Under the pieces are notes generated by a model that was not told the origin of the DNA, ran no database searches, and saw only the letters and a list, made by a program, of their open reading frames with translations. The position numbers and the translations under genes were made by a program. Positions 7,287 through 15,635 of a stretch of DNA of 64,000 nucleotides are shown piece after piece. Source of the stretch: Chordicoccus furentiruminis (lineage in GTDB: Bacteria; Bacillota; Clostridia; Lachnospirales; Lachnospiraceae); the NCBI RefSeq assembly GCF_019355395.1, contig NZ_CP048829.1, positions 930,001 through 994,000 of the forward strand. Reading direction: 5' to 3'. How positions within the stretch are numbered: the stretch's first letter is position 1; each line of letters begins with the position of its first letter.

Positions 7287-9653
7287 ATGAATGAAAAAGC
7301 CTTACATACACTCGAATTTGACAAAATCATCGGGCAGCTGGCGGCTCTGGCCTCCTCCCAGCCCGGGAAAGAGCTCTGTCGCGCGCTCGTCCCGCTCGAT
7401 TCTCCCGCGGAGATCAACCGGATGCAGGATGAGACCGCCGCGGCCGTGGAGCGGATCCTGAAGAAGGGCAGTGTCTCCTTCGGAAGCACCTACGACGTCC
7501 GTGCGTCGCTCCGGCGGCTGGAAATCGGCAGCGCCCTCGGCATTCACGAGCTGCTGGAGATCGCGAAACTTCTCGAGAACACAGCCGTCGTGCGCGCCTG
7601 GGCGAAGCGCGACCGGGACGAGGACGCGGAAGATATCCTGACTCCGATGTTTCAGGCGCTGGATCCGCTTGCCTCCGAAGTGGCGGAGATCCGGCGCTGC
7701 ATTCTCTCCGAGGATGAGATCGCGGATGACGCGTCGTCTGCGCTCCGGTCGATCCGGCGAAGCATACGCGCGGCCGGCGACCGGATTCACACCGAGCTGA
7801 CAAGGATCATCGCATCCCAGTCTTCCTACCTTCAGGACGCGCTGATCACGACGCGGGACGGGCGGTACTGCGTGCCGGTGAAAAACGAGTTCCGTTCTCA
7901 GGTTTCCGGTATCATCCATGATACGAGCCGGGCCGGCTCCACCGTCTACATCGAGCCCGCCTCGGTCGTGCGGCTGAACAACGAGATCCGGGAACTGGAA
8001 GCGAAGGAGGCGCAGGAAATTCAGGTCATCCTCGCCCGTCTGTCGGAAGGGCTGGCCGGAAAGACCGGCCTGATCCGCACCGATTACGACATGATGACCG
8101 CTCTGGATTTCATCTTCGCCCGCGCCCGTCTTGCGCTCGATCAGAACGCGACCCGTCCGCTGATCGCCGTCGACGGCGTGATCGACATCCGGCGGGCGCG
8201 TCACCCGCTGATCCCGAAGAAGAAGGCCGTCCCCATCGATATCCGTCTGGGAGAAGACTTCGATCTTCTCGTCGTCACGGGTCCGAATACCGGCGGCAAG
8301 ACGGTCTCCCTGAAGACGACGGGACTGCTGACGCTGATGGCGCTCGCCGGGCTGCATATCCCGGCCGCGGACCGCAGCCGGATCTCTGTCTTCCGTGAGG
8401 TCTACGCGGATATCGGGGACGAACAGAGCATCGAGCAGTCTCTGTCGACATTTTCCTCTCATATGACAAATGTCGTGTCCTTCCTGAAGCAGGCGGACGA
8501 GGATTCGCTGGTTCTCTTCGACGAGCTGGGCGCCGGCACCGATCCCACCGAGGGCGCGGCGCTGGCGATCTCGATTCTCGACTTTCTGCATCAGCGCGGC
8601 ATCCGCACGATGGCGACGACCCATTACAGTGAGATCAAGATCTACGCACTCCGGACGCCCGGCGTGGAAAACGCATGCTGCGAATTCGACGTGGAGACGC
8701 TCTCTCCCACCTATCGGCTGCTCATCGGCGTACCCGGAAAGAGCAATGCCTTCGCCATCTCGAAAAAGCTGGGGCTCGGCGACGACATCATCCGCCATGC
8801 CCGTTCGCTTCTGAGCGAGGCCGATGTTTCCTTTGAGGACGTGATTTCCGGTCTTGAGAAGCAGAGAACGGAGCTGGAGCAGGAAAAGGCCGGTGTGGAA
8901 CGCACCCGCGAGGAGCTGGAGACGCTCCGGAAATCGCTGGCCAAAAAGGAGCAGGAGCTGACCTCAAGGAAGCGGAACATGCTCTCCGATTCCTCCGAAG
9001 AAGCCCGGCGGATCCTCAAGGAAGCCAAGGACTACGCGGACAAGACCATCAGCTGGTACCAGAAGCACGGCGGCAACACGCGGGAGATGGAGCAGGAACG
9101 CACGCGGCTCCGGAACCGGATGGACGAGCTCGGACGGAATGTGAAGCAGATCAGCAGCGCGTCCCGTGAAAAGGGCCGTATGACCGCCTCGGACATCCAC
9201 GTCGGGGACCGCGTGAAGGTCATCAGTCTCGGTCTCACCGGCACGGTCAGCACGCTGCCGGACGGAAAGGGCTTTCTCTTCGTCACGCTCGGCATCATGC
9301 GTACGAAGGTGCGGCTCGACGATCTGATTCCCGTGGAAGAGGAGGAAATCACGGCGCCCGGTCTCAAACGCACCTCCTCCGGCCGGATCAGTATGGCGAA
9401 GTCGATGGCCGTGAGCCCGGAGATCAACCTGCTCGGCAAGACCGTCGACGAGGCCTGCGCGGAGCTGGACAAGTATCTCGACGATGCTGCCATCGCCCAT
9501 CTCGAGCAGGTACGCATCGTTCACGGCAAGGGCACCGGCGCTCTGAGAAAGGGCGTCCATCAGTTTTTGAAACGCAACAGGCATGTCGCGTCCTTCCGGC
9601 TCGGCGAGTACGGCGAGGGCGACGCGGGCGTGACGATTGCGAAACTGCGCTGA
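7287..9653 (+). CDS. mutS2: MutS2 ATPase/endonuclease
   Basis: 788 aa from the ATG at 7287 (MNEKALHTLEF, the usual family start); a GTG five codons earlier is less likely. MutS core and clamp regions are followed by Walker A GPNTGGKTV (about residue 331), Walker B LVLFDELGAGTDP (about 410), a long coiled coil (about 510-640), and a C-terminal Smr nuclease domain (about 710-788, HGKGTGALR). MutS2 suppresses recombination and, in Bacillus, splits stalled or collided ribosomes. It is transcribed divergently from the htrA operon and followed 43 bp later by a two-component pair. Confidence 0.97.
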   Translation: MNEKALHTLEFDKIIGQLAALASSQPGKELCRALVPLDSPAEINRMQDETAAAVERILKKGSVSFGSTYDVRASLRRLEIGSALGIHELLEIAKLLENTAVVRAWAKRDRDEDAEDILTPMFQALDPLASEVAEIRRCILSEDEIADDASSALRSIRRSIRAAGDRIHTELTRIIASQSSYLQDALITTRDGRYCVPVKNEFRSQVSGIIHDTSRAGSTVYIEPASVVRLNNEIRELEAKEAQEIQVILARLSEGLAGKTGLIRTDYDMMTALDFIFARARLALDQNATRPLIAVDGVIDIRRARHPLIPKKKAVPIDIRLGEDFDLLVVTGPNTGGKTVSLKTTGLLTLMALAGLHIPAADRSRISVFREVYADIGDEQSIEQSLSTFSSHMTNVVSFLKQADEDSLVLFDELGAGTDPTEGAALAISILDFLHQRGIRTMATTHYSEIKIYALRTPGVENACCEFDVETLSPTYRLLIGVPGKSNAFAISKKLGLGDDIIRHARSLLSEADVSFEDVISGLEKQRTELEQEKAGVERTREELETLRKSLAKKEQELTSRKRNMLSDSSEEARRILKEAKDYADKTISWYQKHGGNTREMEQERTRLRNRMDELGRNVKQISSASREKGRMTASDIHVGDRVKVISLGLTGTVSTLPDGKGFLFVTLGIMRTKVRLDDLIPVEEEEITAPGLKRTSSGRISMAKSMAVSPEINLLGKTVDEACAELDKYLDDAAIAHLEQVRIVHGKGTGALRKGVHQFLKRNRHVASFRLGEYGEGDAGVTIAKLR

Positions 9654-9696
9654 CTGGCAGAACAGGCGCATCCAAACAACGGGGGAGGAGCGGATT

Positions 9697-10410
9697 ATGG
9701 AGGAACAGCAGAAAATACTAGTTGTGGATGATGACGAGAACACTGCTGAACTCATCTCTCTTTATCTGACAAAGGAGATGTACCGCACGGAGACCGCCTC
9801 GGACGGCGTCGAGGCGCTGGAAAAGGTGAAAAGCTTCAATCCTGACCTGATTATCCTCGACCTCATGCTGCCCGGAAAGGACGGCTACGAGGTCTGCCGT
9901 GAAGTACGTCAGACAAAAGAGACGCCGATCATCATGCTCTCCGCGAAGGGCGAAACCTTCGACAAGGTGCTCGGTCTCGAGCTGGGCGCCGATGATTATA
10001 TCATCAAGCCCTTCGACGCAAAAGAGCTGATCGCACGCGTGAAGGCCGTGCTGCGCCGCTACCGCGGCCGCGGCGCGGCTCCGGCCGCTCCCACCGCGCC
10101 GAGCGGCCTGAAATCCGTCCAGTATCCGGGACTGACGGTCAATCTCACGAACTACACCGTGACCTACAACGGGAAAAAGGTGGATATGCCCCCCAAGGAA
10201 CTGGAGCTTCTCTACTTCCTCGCCTCCCAGCCGAACCAGGTATTCACCCGCGAGCAGCTGCTTGACCATATCTGGGGCTATGAGTATGTAGGCGATACGC
10301 GGACGGTTGACGTCCATATCAAACGGCTGAGAGAAAAAATCAAGGGCAGCGACCGCTGGTCGATCGGCACCGTCTGGGGCATCGGCTACCGCTTTGAGTA
10401 CCGCGCATGA
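9697..10410 (+). CDS. OmpR/PhoB-family response regulator
   Basis: 237 aa. The start at 9697 has GGGGGAGGAG upstream; the longer frame from 9637 lacks one. Receiver domain (1-120) with acidic pocket DDD at 11-13, phospho-acceptor D55 in LIILDLMLPGKDG and the conserved Lys in IIKPFD. An Ala/Pro linker (about 125-140) leads to a winged-helix DNA-binding domain (about 140-237, ending TVWGIGYRFEY). The stop overlaps the kinase start as ATGA, so it is co-translated with its partner. The regulon is not visible. Confidence 0.95.
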   Translation: MEEQQKILVVDDDENTAELISLYLTKEMYRTETASDGVEALEKVKSFNPDLIILDLMLPGKDGYEVCREVRQTKETPIIMLSAKGETFDKVLGLELGADDYIIKPFDAKELIARVKAVLRRYRGRGAAPAAPTAPSGLKSVQYPGLTVNLTNYTVTYNGKKVDMPPKELELLYFLASQPNQVFTREQLLDHIWGYEYVGDTRTVDVHIKRLREKIKGSDRWSIGTVWGIGYRFEYRA

Positions 10411-11813
10411 ACCATTCACCGCATCTTCGTCTTCTTGTCTCCTGGCTGCTGCTGGTCCTGGTCTGTTTTCTCACTGCGTCGCAGCTCGGCCCGCGCCTTC
10501 TGCTCGATCAGCAGGCGCAGGATCAGACCGATCAGTACTACAGGGGTATCTCCGCGCTGTCGGACGACTACGCGGAGGACATCGCGAACGGCCGGAAATC
10601 CCTCCGCCATCTCTATGACGTCCTGAAAACCGTCGCCAGCGGCGAACAGGCCGATATTTTCCTGCTCGACGAAGCGGGAAATCTCCGGCTGTCATCCGCG
10701 GAGCCGTTCAGCCGGAACCGTTCCACGCCGCTTTCCGGCTTCGATTACGCGAAATTCGGCCCCTCCTATTACGAAATCAGCCGTTTCTTCGGCGTCTATT
10801 CCTCTGATCATCTCAACGTGCTCGTCCCGGTCACCTTTGAGATGAATACCGTGGGCTATATCGCCGTCTGCAAACCGTTCTCCCTCCTTGAGGCCGCCTG
10901 CGCGCGCCAGATGAACGTTCTCTATCTGATCACGGGCATCACGCTGGCGCTGGCCGGCTGTCTGCTTCTGTTCCTTTCGCTCCGGATCCGCCGTCCTCTC
11001 GACCGGATCCGGGCCGGCGTCCGCGACATCGCATCCGGCAGACTGGAGACACGGATCGACGTTCGCAGCGGCGGCGAGATGGCCCCGCTGGCGGAGTCGA
11101 TCAATTTCATGGCGGCGGAGCTGCAGAAAGGGAGCGACAGCCAGAAGCACTTCCTGTCGAATGTGAGTCATGATTTCCGCTCGCCCCTCACGTCCATCCG
11201 CGGCTACACCGAAGCCATGCGCGACGGAACGATCCCGCCCGGGCTGTATGACCGCTATCTGCGCATCATCTCCGACGAGACGGACCGTCTGATGAAGCTG
11301 ACGTCCTCCATTCTGGATCTCAACACGATGGACGAAGGGCGGATGGCCCTGCATCTCTCCGACTTCGACATCAACCGTCTGCTGCGTCAGAGCGCGGAAG
11401 CCTTCGAGGGCGTCTGCCGCCGCAAACGGATCTCCATCGAGCTCCGGATGGACGAGCCGCAGCTTCCGGTCCGGGCTGACGAGCCGCGCATCGCGGAAGT
11501 CCTTTTCAACCTGCTGGACAACGCGGTCAAATTCAGCCCGAAAGGCTCCGCGATCCGGCTGAAGACGGCGGTCCGGCACGGACGGTGCTATGTTTCCGTG
11601 AAGGACGAGGGCTGCGGCATCCGCTCAGAGGATCTTCCGAGGGTCTGGGACCGCTTCTACAAGACGGACGCGTCACGCGGAATGGACAAGACCGGCATCG
11701 GGCTCGGGCTTCCCATCGTGAAGGAAATCCTGAACGCCCACGGACAGAAAATCAGTATCGTCAGCACGGTGCATGTCGGCACAGAGGTCGTCTTCACGCT
11801 GGATCTCGCCTGA
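10407..11813 (+). CDS. Membrane sensor histidine kinase (HAMP-HisKA-HATPase)
   Basis: 468 aa. Transmembrane helix 1 (about 8-26), an extracytoplasmic sensor of about 140 residues, transmembrane helix 2 (about 173-193), a HAMP linker, then HisKA with the phospho-acceptor His at about 255 (SNVSHDFRSPLTSIRGY). The ATPase domain shows N-box NLLDNAVKFS, DEGCGI and GIGLGLPIVKEI. It phosphorylates the regulator encoded just upstream. The signal is unknown. Architecture resembles kinases that watch the cell envelope, but this is inference. Confidence 0.95.
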   Translation: MNHSPHLRLLVSWLLLVLVCFLTASQLGPRLLLDQQAQDQTDQYYRGISALSDDYAEDIANGRKSLRHLYDVLKTVASGEQADIFLLDEAGNLRLSSAEPFSRNRSTPLSGFDYAKFGPSYYEISRFFGVYSSDHLNVLVPVTFEMNTVGYIAVCKPFSLLEAACARQMNVLYLITGITLALAGCLLLFLSLRIRRPLDRIRAGVRDIASGRLETRIDVRSGGEMAPLAESINFMAAELQKGSDSQKHFLSNVSHDFRSPLTSIRGYTEAMRDGTIPPGLYDRYLRIISDETDRLMKLTSSILDLNTMDEGRMALHLSDFDINRLLRQSAEAFEGVCRRKRISIELRMDEPQLPVRADEPRIAEVLFNLLDNAVKFSPKGSAIRLKTAVRHGRCYVSVKDEGCGIRSEDLPRVWDRFYKTDASRGMDKTGIGLGLPIVKEILNAHGQKISIVSTVHVGTEVVFTLDLA

Positions 11814-11821
11814 CCGCGAAA

Positions 11822-11875
11822 AAAGCCCTGGGAAGCGGACCGCGTTTCATACGCGGCCCCGCTTCCCAGGGCTTT
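11822..11875. terminator. Bidirectional intrinsic terminator between convergent operons
   Basis: AAAGCCCTGGGAAGCGG (11822-11838) pairs perfectly with CCGCTTCCCAGGGCTTT (11859-11875), with an inner CGCG pair. Read on the minus strand the stem is followed by TTTTTT, so it serves the gene at 11897 best and the kinase gene as well. Confidence 0.9.
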
Positions 11876-11896
11876 CTGATCCGGCGGAGAGGCGGT

Positions 11897-12499
11897 TCAC
11901 CATCCCGGCGGACGGTCCAGACAGCGGACCCGGCCGCGGCACCGGATGACGCCCGCCCTGCGCTTAGTCTGGAATCCAATCCTCGAGGCCGGCACTCCCT
12001 CCTCAAGGAGACCGGCCAGCAGCGTCTCTCCTTCCTCCGCGGCGAGCATCACCGCGCCGGAGGAATCTTCCCCGTACGGATCCGCTCCGAAATATTCACA
12101 GAACTCGATCGTCTCCTGCCGGACCGGCACCGCCTCGAGATCGATGTCGCATCCGCATCCGCAGAGCTCGTTCAGCGCCCAGAGGGCGGCGAAGAATCCG
12201 TCCCGCCCCATCGGCAGGAAAACGGTTCCGTCAGACGGTCTGATCAGGGGAGGGTGCGAGCGCCGCGCGGACGCCAGCTCCCGGAGACAGCCGAGCGCAC
12301 CGGACCGGACGGGATCCGTCCATGATCCGTGCGCTTCTACCGCCTGTCTCACCTGATCCCACCCGACCCGCTGCGGACTGTGCCGCTGCGCGTACGCGAA
12401 AAAGGAGGAGAAGCGCTTCCGCAGCTCTCCCTCCCTTGTTTTCATCCACCGGTCCTCCGCCCCGAGGGCGATCGAGCCGGCTACAAGAATCGTCCGCAT
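11897..12499 (-). CDS. AIR synthase/HypE-like protein, C-terminal domain only
   Basis: 200 aa. The last ~95 residues (GFFAALWALNELCGCGCDIDLEAVPVR through SSGAVMLAAEEGE) match the C-terminal domain of the AIR-synthase-related family found in clostridia. The first ~60 residues (ILVAGSIALGAEDRWM) match the domain junction. The N-terminal ATP-binding half of a normal ~330-residue member is absent, so the protein is half length. No frameshifted remnant of the missing half is visible upstream; a short membrane peptide and glyA lie there. It may be decayed or a reduced paralog. Function unknown. Confidence 0.6.
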   Translation of the reverse strand: MRTILVAGSIALGAEDRWMKTREGELRKRFSSFFAYAQRHSPQRVGWDQVRQAVEAHGSWTDPVRSGALGCLRELASARRSHPPLIRPSDGTVFLPMGRDGFFAALWALNELCGCGCDIDLEAVPVRQETIEFCEYFGADPYGEDSSGAVMLAAEEGETLLAGLLEEGVPASRIGFQTKRRAGVIRCRGRVRCLDRPPGW

Positions 12500-12501
12500 C
12501 G

Positions 12502-12600
12502 TCAGCTCATCATCGGTGTGATCAGGGTCAGCACCATCATCACGGCAAGGATGACGGCGATAACGGCGACGACGACTCTCTGGGTGTTGCGATTCATCAT
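12502..12600 (-). CDS. Small membrane peptide, 32 aa
   Basis: A short frame translating as MMNRNTQRVVVAV followed by a hydrophobic stretch and ending TPMMS. It has a basic N-terminus and one predicted membrane helix (about 9-27). AAAGG lies 5 nt before the second ATG (12597), which is the likelier start. It sits between the glyA stop (5 bp away) and the next gene's ATG (2 bp away), tightly packed as in an operon. No known family is recognised. The coding call rests on ribosome binding site, spacing and hydrophobic pattern. Confidence 0.6.
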   Translation of the reverse strand: MMNRNTQRVVVAVIAVILAVMMVLTLITPMMS

Positions 12601-12605
12601 ATCCT

Positions 12606-13844
12606 TTACGCCTCCAGCGGATACCGCTCCGTCAGGCCGCGGACAATTTCGCGCGCCTGCAAAATCTGATCCTCCGATTGTACAACAAGTGCGATCGCTT
12701 CTGCAAGCCGGTCCATATCCTTTTCATCAAGTCCGCGGGTCGTTACAGCCGACGTGCCGAGACGGACGCCGGACGTGACGAACGGAGAGCGAGGCTCGCC
12801 CGGAACCGTATTCTTGTTCGCCGTGATGTGTGCGCGGTCAAGCCGGTTCTCGAGCTCCTTTCCGGTGAGCTCGGTATCCTTGAGATCGATCAGCATCAGA
12901 TGGTTGTCCGTTCCTCCGGTGACGATCTTCACGCCCCTGCTCATCAGTCCTGCCGCAAGCGCTTTCGCGTTCCTTACGACCTGCTTCCCGTACTCGATGA
13001 AGGACGGCTGCATGTCCTCCTTCAGCATCACGGCCTTCGCCGCGATGGAGTGCATCTGCGGTCCGCCCTGCGTGCCGGGGAAGATCGCCTTGTCAAGCCC
13101 GTGCTCCTTCGCGAACTCCGCGCTGCTCAGAATCATACCGCCGCGGGGTCCGCGCAGCGTCTTATGCGTCGTGGTCGTCGTGACATGGGCGTAGGGGATC
13201 GGACTCGGATGCTGTCCCGCCGCCACCAGCCCGGCGATGTGGGCCATATCGACGACCAGATACGCGCCGACCTCGTCGGCGATCTCTCGCAGCCGCTTGA
13301 AATCGATGATGCGGCAGTAGGCGCTCGCACCGCCGATGATCATCTTCGGATGGCATTCCTTCGCGATCCGCTCGCAGGCGTCATAATCGATCCAGCCGTC
13401 CGCGTTCACGCCGTAGGGCACCTGATGGAAATAGCTGCCCGAGATGTTGGCCGATGATCCGTGGGAAAGATGGCCTCCTTCGTCCAGTCTCATCCCCATA
13501 AAGGTATCGCCGGGCTTCAGGAGGGCGTAGAAGACCGCCATATTGGCCTGCGCGCCGGAATGGGGCTGTACATTCGCATAGGTGCAGCCGAACAGCTTTT
13601 TCGCGCGTTCCCGCGCAAGATCCTCGATCTGATCGACGCACTCGCATCCGCCGTAATAGCGGTGCCCCGGATAGCCTTCCGCGTACTTGTTGGTCAGCAC
13701 GCTGCCAAGCGCGGACATCACGGCCTTGCTGGCCCAGTTCTCGGATGCGATCAGCTCCAGATGGGAATTCTGCCGGTCGATCTCCGCCTGAATCAGTCCT
13801 GCAATCTCCGGGTCGGTTCTCTCAATGTCTTCGATTGTGTACAT
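12606..13844 (-). CDS. glyA: Serine hydroxymethyltransferase
   Basis: 412 aa from the ATG at 13844 ([14 protein letters not shown]), with AGGAG 6 nt upstream; an in-frame GTG four codons earlier is not needed. It interconverts serine and glycine using tetrahydrofolate and PLP. Visible signatures are [16 protein letters not shown], the PLP-lysine region [15 protein letters not shown] and [11 protein letters not shown]. It follows dnaB with 8 bp between the genes, so it is the fourth gene of the gdpP operon. Length is standard. Confidence 0.97.
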   Translation of the reverse strand: MYTIEDIERTDPEIAGLIQAEIDRQNSHLELIASENWASKAVMSALGSVLTNKYAEGYPGHRYYGGCECVDQIEDLARERAKKLFGCTYANVQPHSGAQANMAVFYALLKPGDTFMGMRLDEGGHLSHGSSANISGSYFHQVPYGVNADGWIDYDACERIAKECHPKMIIGGASAYCRIIDFKRLREIADEVGAYLVVDMAHIAGLVAAGQHPSPIPYAHVTTTTTHKTLRGPRGGMILSSAEFAKEHGLDKAIFPGTQGGPQMHSIAAKAVMLKEDMQPSFIEYGKQVVRNAKALAAGLMSRGVKIVTGGTDNHLMLIDLKDTELTGKELENRLDRAHITANKNTVPGEPRSPFVTSGVRLGTSAVTTRGLDEKDMDRLAEAIALVVQSEDQILQAREIVRGLTERYPLEA

Positions 13845-13852
13845 GGCTCTCC

Positions 13853-15184
13853 TCACTTCTTCATGTTGGCAAACTTCGTGTATTCGGGCAGCCAGACCAG
13901 CTTCGTCGTGCCGATCGGACCGTTTCTCTGCTTCGCGATGATGATCTCCGCGATGTTCTTCTCTTCCGTATCCTTGTTGTAGTAATCGTCCCGGTAGATG
14001 AACATCACCACGTCAGCGTCCTGCTCGATGGCGCCGGATTCCCGGAGATCCGAGAGCATCGGCCGGTGATCGTCACGCGTCTCCGCGCTGCGGTTCAGCT
14101 GGGAAAGCGCGACCACCGGGATATTGAGTTCGCGGGCGAGTCCCTTGAGTCCGCGGGAGATATCCGAGATCTCCTGCTGGCGGTTCTCGCCCCGTTTTCC
14201 ACTGCCCGCCATCAGCTGAAGGTAATCGATAAAGATGATCCTGATATCCATATCGATCTTGAATTTTCTCGCCTTCGACCGCAGCTCCTGCAGCGTGATG
14301 CCGGGTGTATTGTCAATGATGATCTTGGAGTCCGCGATCACGCCGGAAGCCTCCACCAGCTTCGTCCACTCCTCATCGTTCATCTTGCCTGTTCGGATCT
14401 TCTGGGAATCCACATGGGATTCGAGCGAAAGCAGACGGTTCATCAGCGACTCGCTGGACATCTCCAGCGAGAAGACCGCGCAGGGCCAGTTTTTCCGAAG
14501 CGCCATGTACTGCACGATGTTGAGGACGAACGCAGTCTTTCCCATCGAAGGACGCGCAGCGACCAGAATGAAATCCGAATTCTGGAAGCCGGAGGTCTTG
14601 TAGTCCAGATCAAGAAAGCCGGTCTCCAGTCCGGTGATGTGGCTCTTCGAACGGGCCGCCGCGGAAATCGCTTCCAGCGCATTGTAGACCACGTCCTTCA
14701 CCGGGACATAGCTCTCCGTCGAGCGCTGCTGGAGAACCTGAAACATCGTCTTCTCCGCGTCGTCGAGGATCTCCTGCGTCTCCTTCTGCTGGCGGTAGCA
14801 GTCCTGCTCCACCTCGGACGCCGCGCTGATCAGCCTCCGGAGCGTCGCCTTGTCCCGGACGATCTCCGCGTACTCCCGGACGTTGGCCGAGGTCGGCAGC
14901 GACGCGAGGATCTCCTTCATGAACTCCATGTTCTTCACGTCTTCGGGAAGGTTCTGTTTCTCGAGCGCTTCCTTCAGCGTGATGAGATCGATGGGCTTCC
15001 GCGCGTCGCTCAGCGCTTTCATCGTCTCGAACACCGCGCCGAGCTGCCGGTCGTAGAAGTCGTCGCCGGTCAGCATCTCCTCGGCCGCCATCGCGGCCTC
15101 GCCGCTCATCACCATCGAGCCGATCACAGAGCGTTCCGCTTCCTCGCTGTGAGGCGGAACCCGCCGGGTTAATGCCTCGTCCAT
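13853..15184 (-). CDS. dnaB: Replicative DNA helicase
   Basis: 443 aa. The N-terminal primase-interacting domain (about 8-110, [14 protein letters not shown]) and a RecA-like ATPase domain (about 180-443) are both present. Walker A is [10 protein letters not shown], followed by [15 protein letters not shown], the Walker [11 protein letters not shown] and the arginine-rich [16 protein letters not shown]. The hexamer unwinds DNA at the replication fork. It starts 3 bp after the rplI stop, the conserved rplI-dnaB arrangement of Firmicutes. Confidence 0.98.
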   Translation of the reverse strand: MDEALTRRVPPHSEEAERSVIGSMVMSGEAAMAAEEMLTGDDFYDRQLGAVFETMKALSDARKPIDLITLKEALEKQNLPEDVKNMEFMKEILASLPTSANVREYAEIVRDKATLRRLISAASEVEQDCYRQQKETQEILDDAEKTMFQVLQQRSTESYVPVKDVVYNALEAISAAARSKSHITGLETGFLDLDYKTSGFQNSDFILVAARPSMGKTAFVLNIVQYMALRKNWPCAVFSLEMSSESLMNRLLSLESHVDSQKIRTGKMNDEEWTKLVEASGVIADSKIIIDNTPGITLQELRSKARKFKIDMDIRIIFIDYLQLMAGSGKRGENRQQEISDISRGLKGLARELNIPVVALSQLNRSAETRDDHRPMLSDLRESGAIEQDADVVMFIYRDDYYNKDTEEKNIAEIIIAKQRNGPIGTTKLVWLPEYTKFANMKK

Positions 15185-15187
15185 CGA

Positions 15188-15634
15188 TCAGGCTTCCGTG
15201 ACGTTCACGCGGAGAGACGCGGACACCTGAGGATGCAGCCGGATCTCCACCGTCGTGGTGCCGAGCTCGCGGATCGGCTGCGCGAGATTCATCTTCTTCC
15301 GGTCCACCTCGATGCCGAGCTGCTCCTTCACCGCTTCCGCGAGTTCCTTCGAGGAGACAGAACCGAACGTCTTGCCGCTCTCACCGACCCGGATCGACAC
15401 CGTCACCGGCTTCGCCTCAAGATTCGCCTTCAGCGCCTCGGCGGCTTCCTTCTGTTCCTTCGCCAGCTTCTCCTCGCCGCGCTTCTTCGCGGCCAGATCC
15501 TTCATATTGCTGTCCGTCGCCGCCACGGCAAGCTTTTTCGGCAGCAGCATGTTGCGCGCGTAGCCGTCGCTTGCATTCACGACCTCGCCCTTCCGTCCCA
15601 GCGACTTGACATCTTCCAGTAAAATCACCTTCAT
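15188..15634 (-). CDS. rplI: 50S ribosomal protein L9
   Basis: 148 aa, beginning MKVILLEDVKSLGRKGEVVNASDGYARNMLLP, the L9 signature. The two globular domains are joined by a long charged helix (about 45-75, KKRGEEKLAKEQKEAAEALK). L9 binds 23S rRNA and projects from the large subunit, helping hold the reading frame. It lies 1 bp after gdpP and 3 bp before dnaB in the same operon. Confidence 0.98.
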   Translation of the reverse strand: MKVILLEDVKSLGRKGEVVNASDGYARNMLLPKKLAVAATDSNMKDLAAKKRGEEKLAKEQKEAAEALKANLEAKPVTVSIRVGESGKTFGSVSSKELAEAVKEQLGIEVDRKKMNLAQPIRELGTTTVEIRLHPQVSASLRVNVTEA

Positions 15635-15635
15635 A

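Noticed and set aside
13745-15172. 475-codon plus-strand frame opposite dnaB
   Set aside because: Shadow of dnaB; no ribosome binding site or recognisable sequence.
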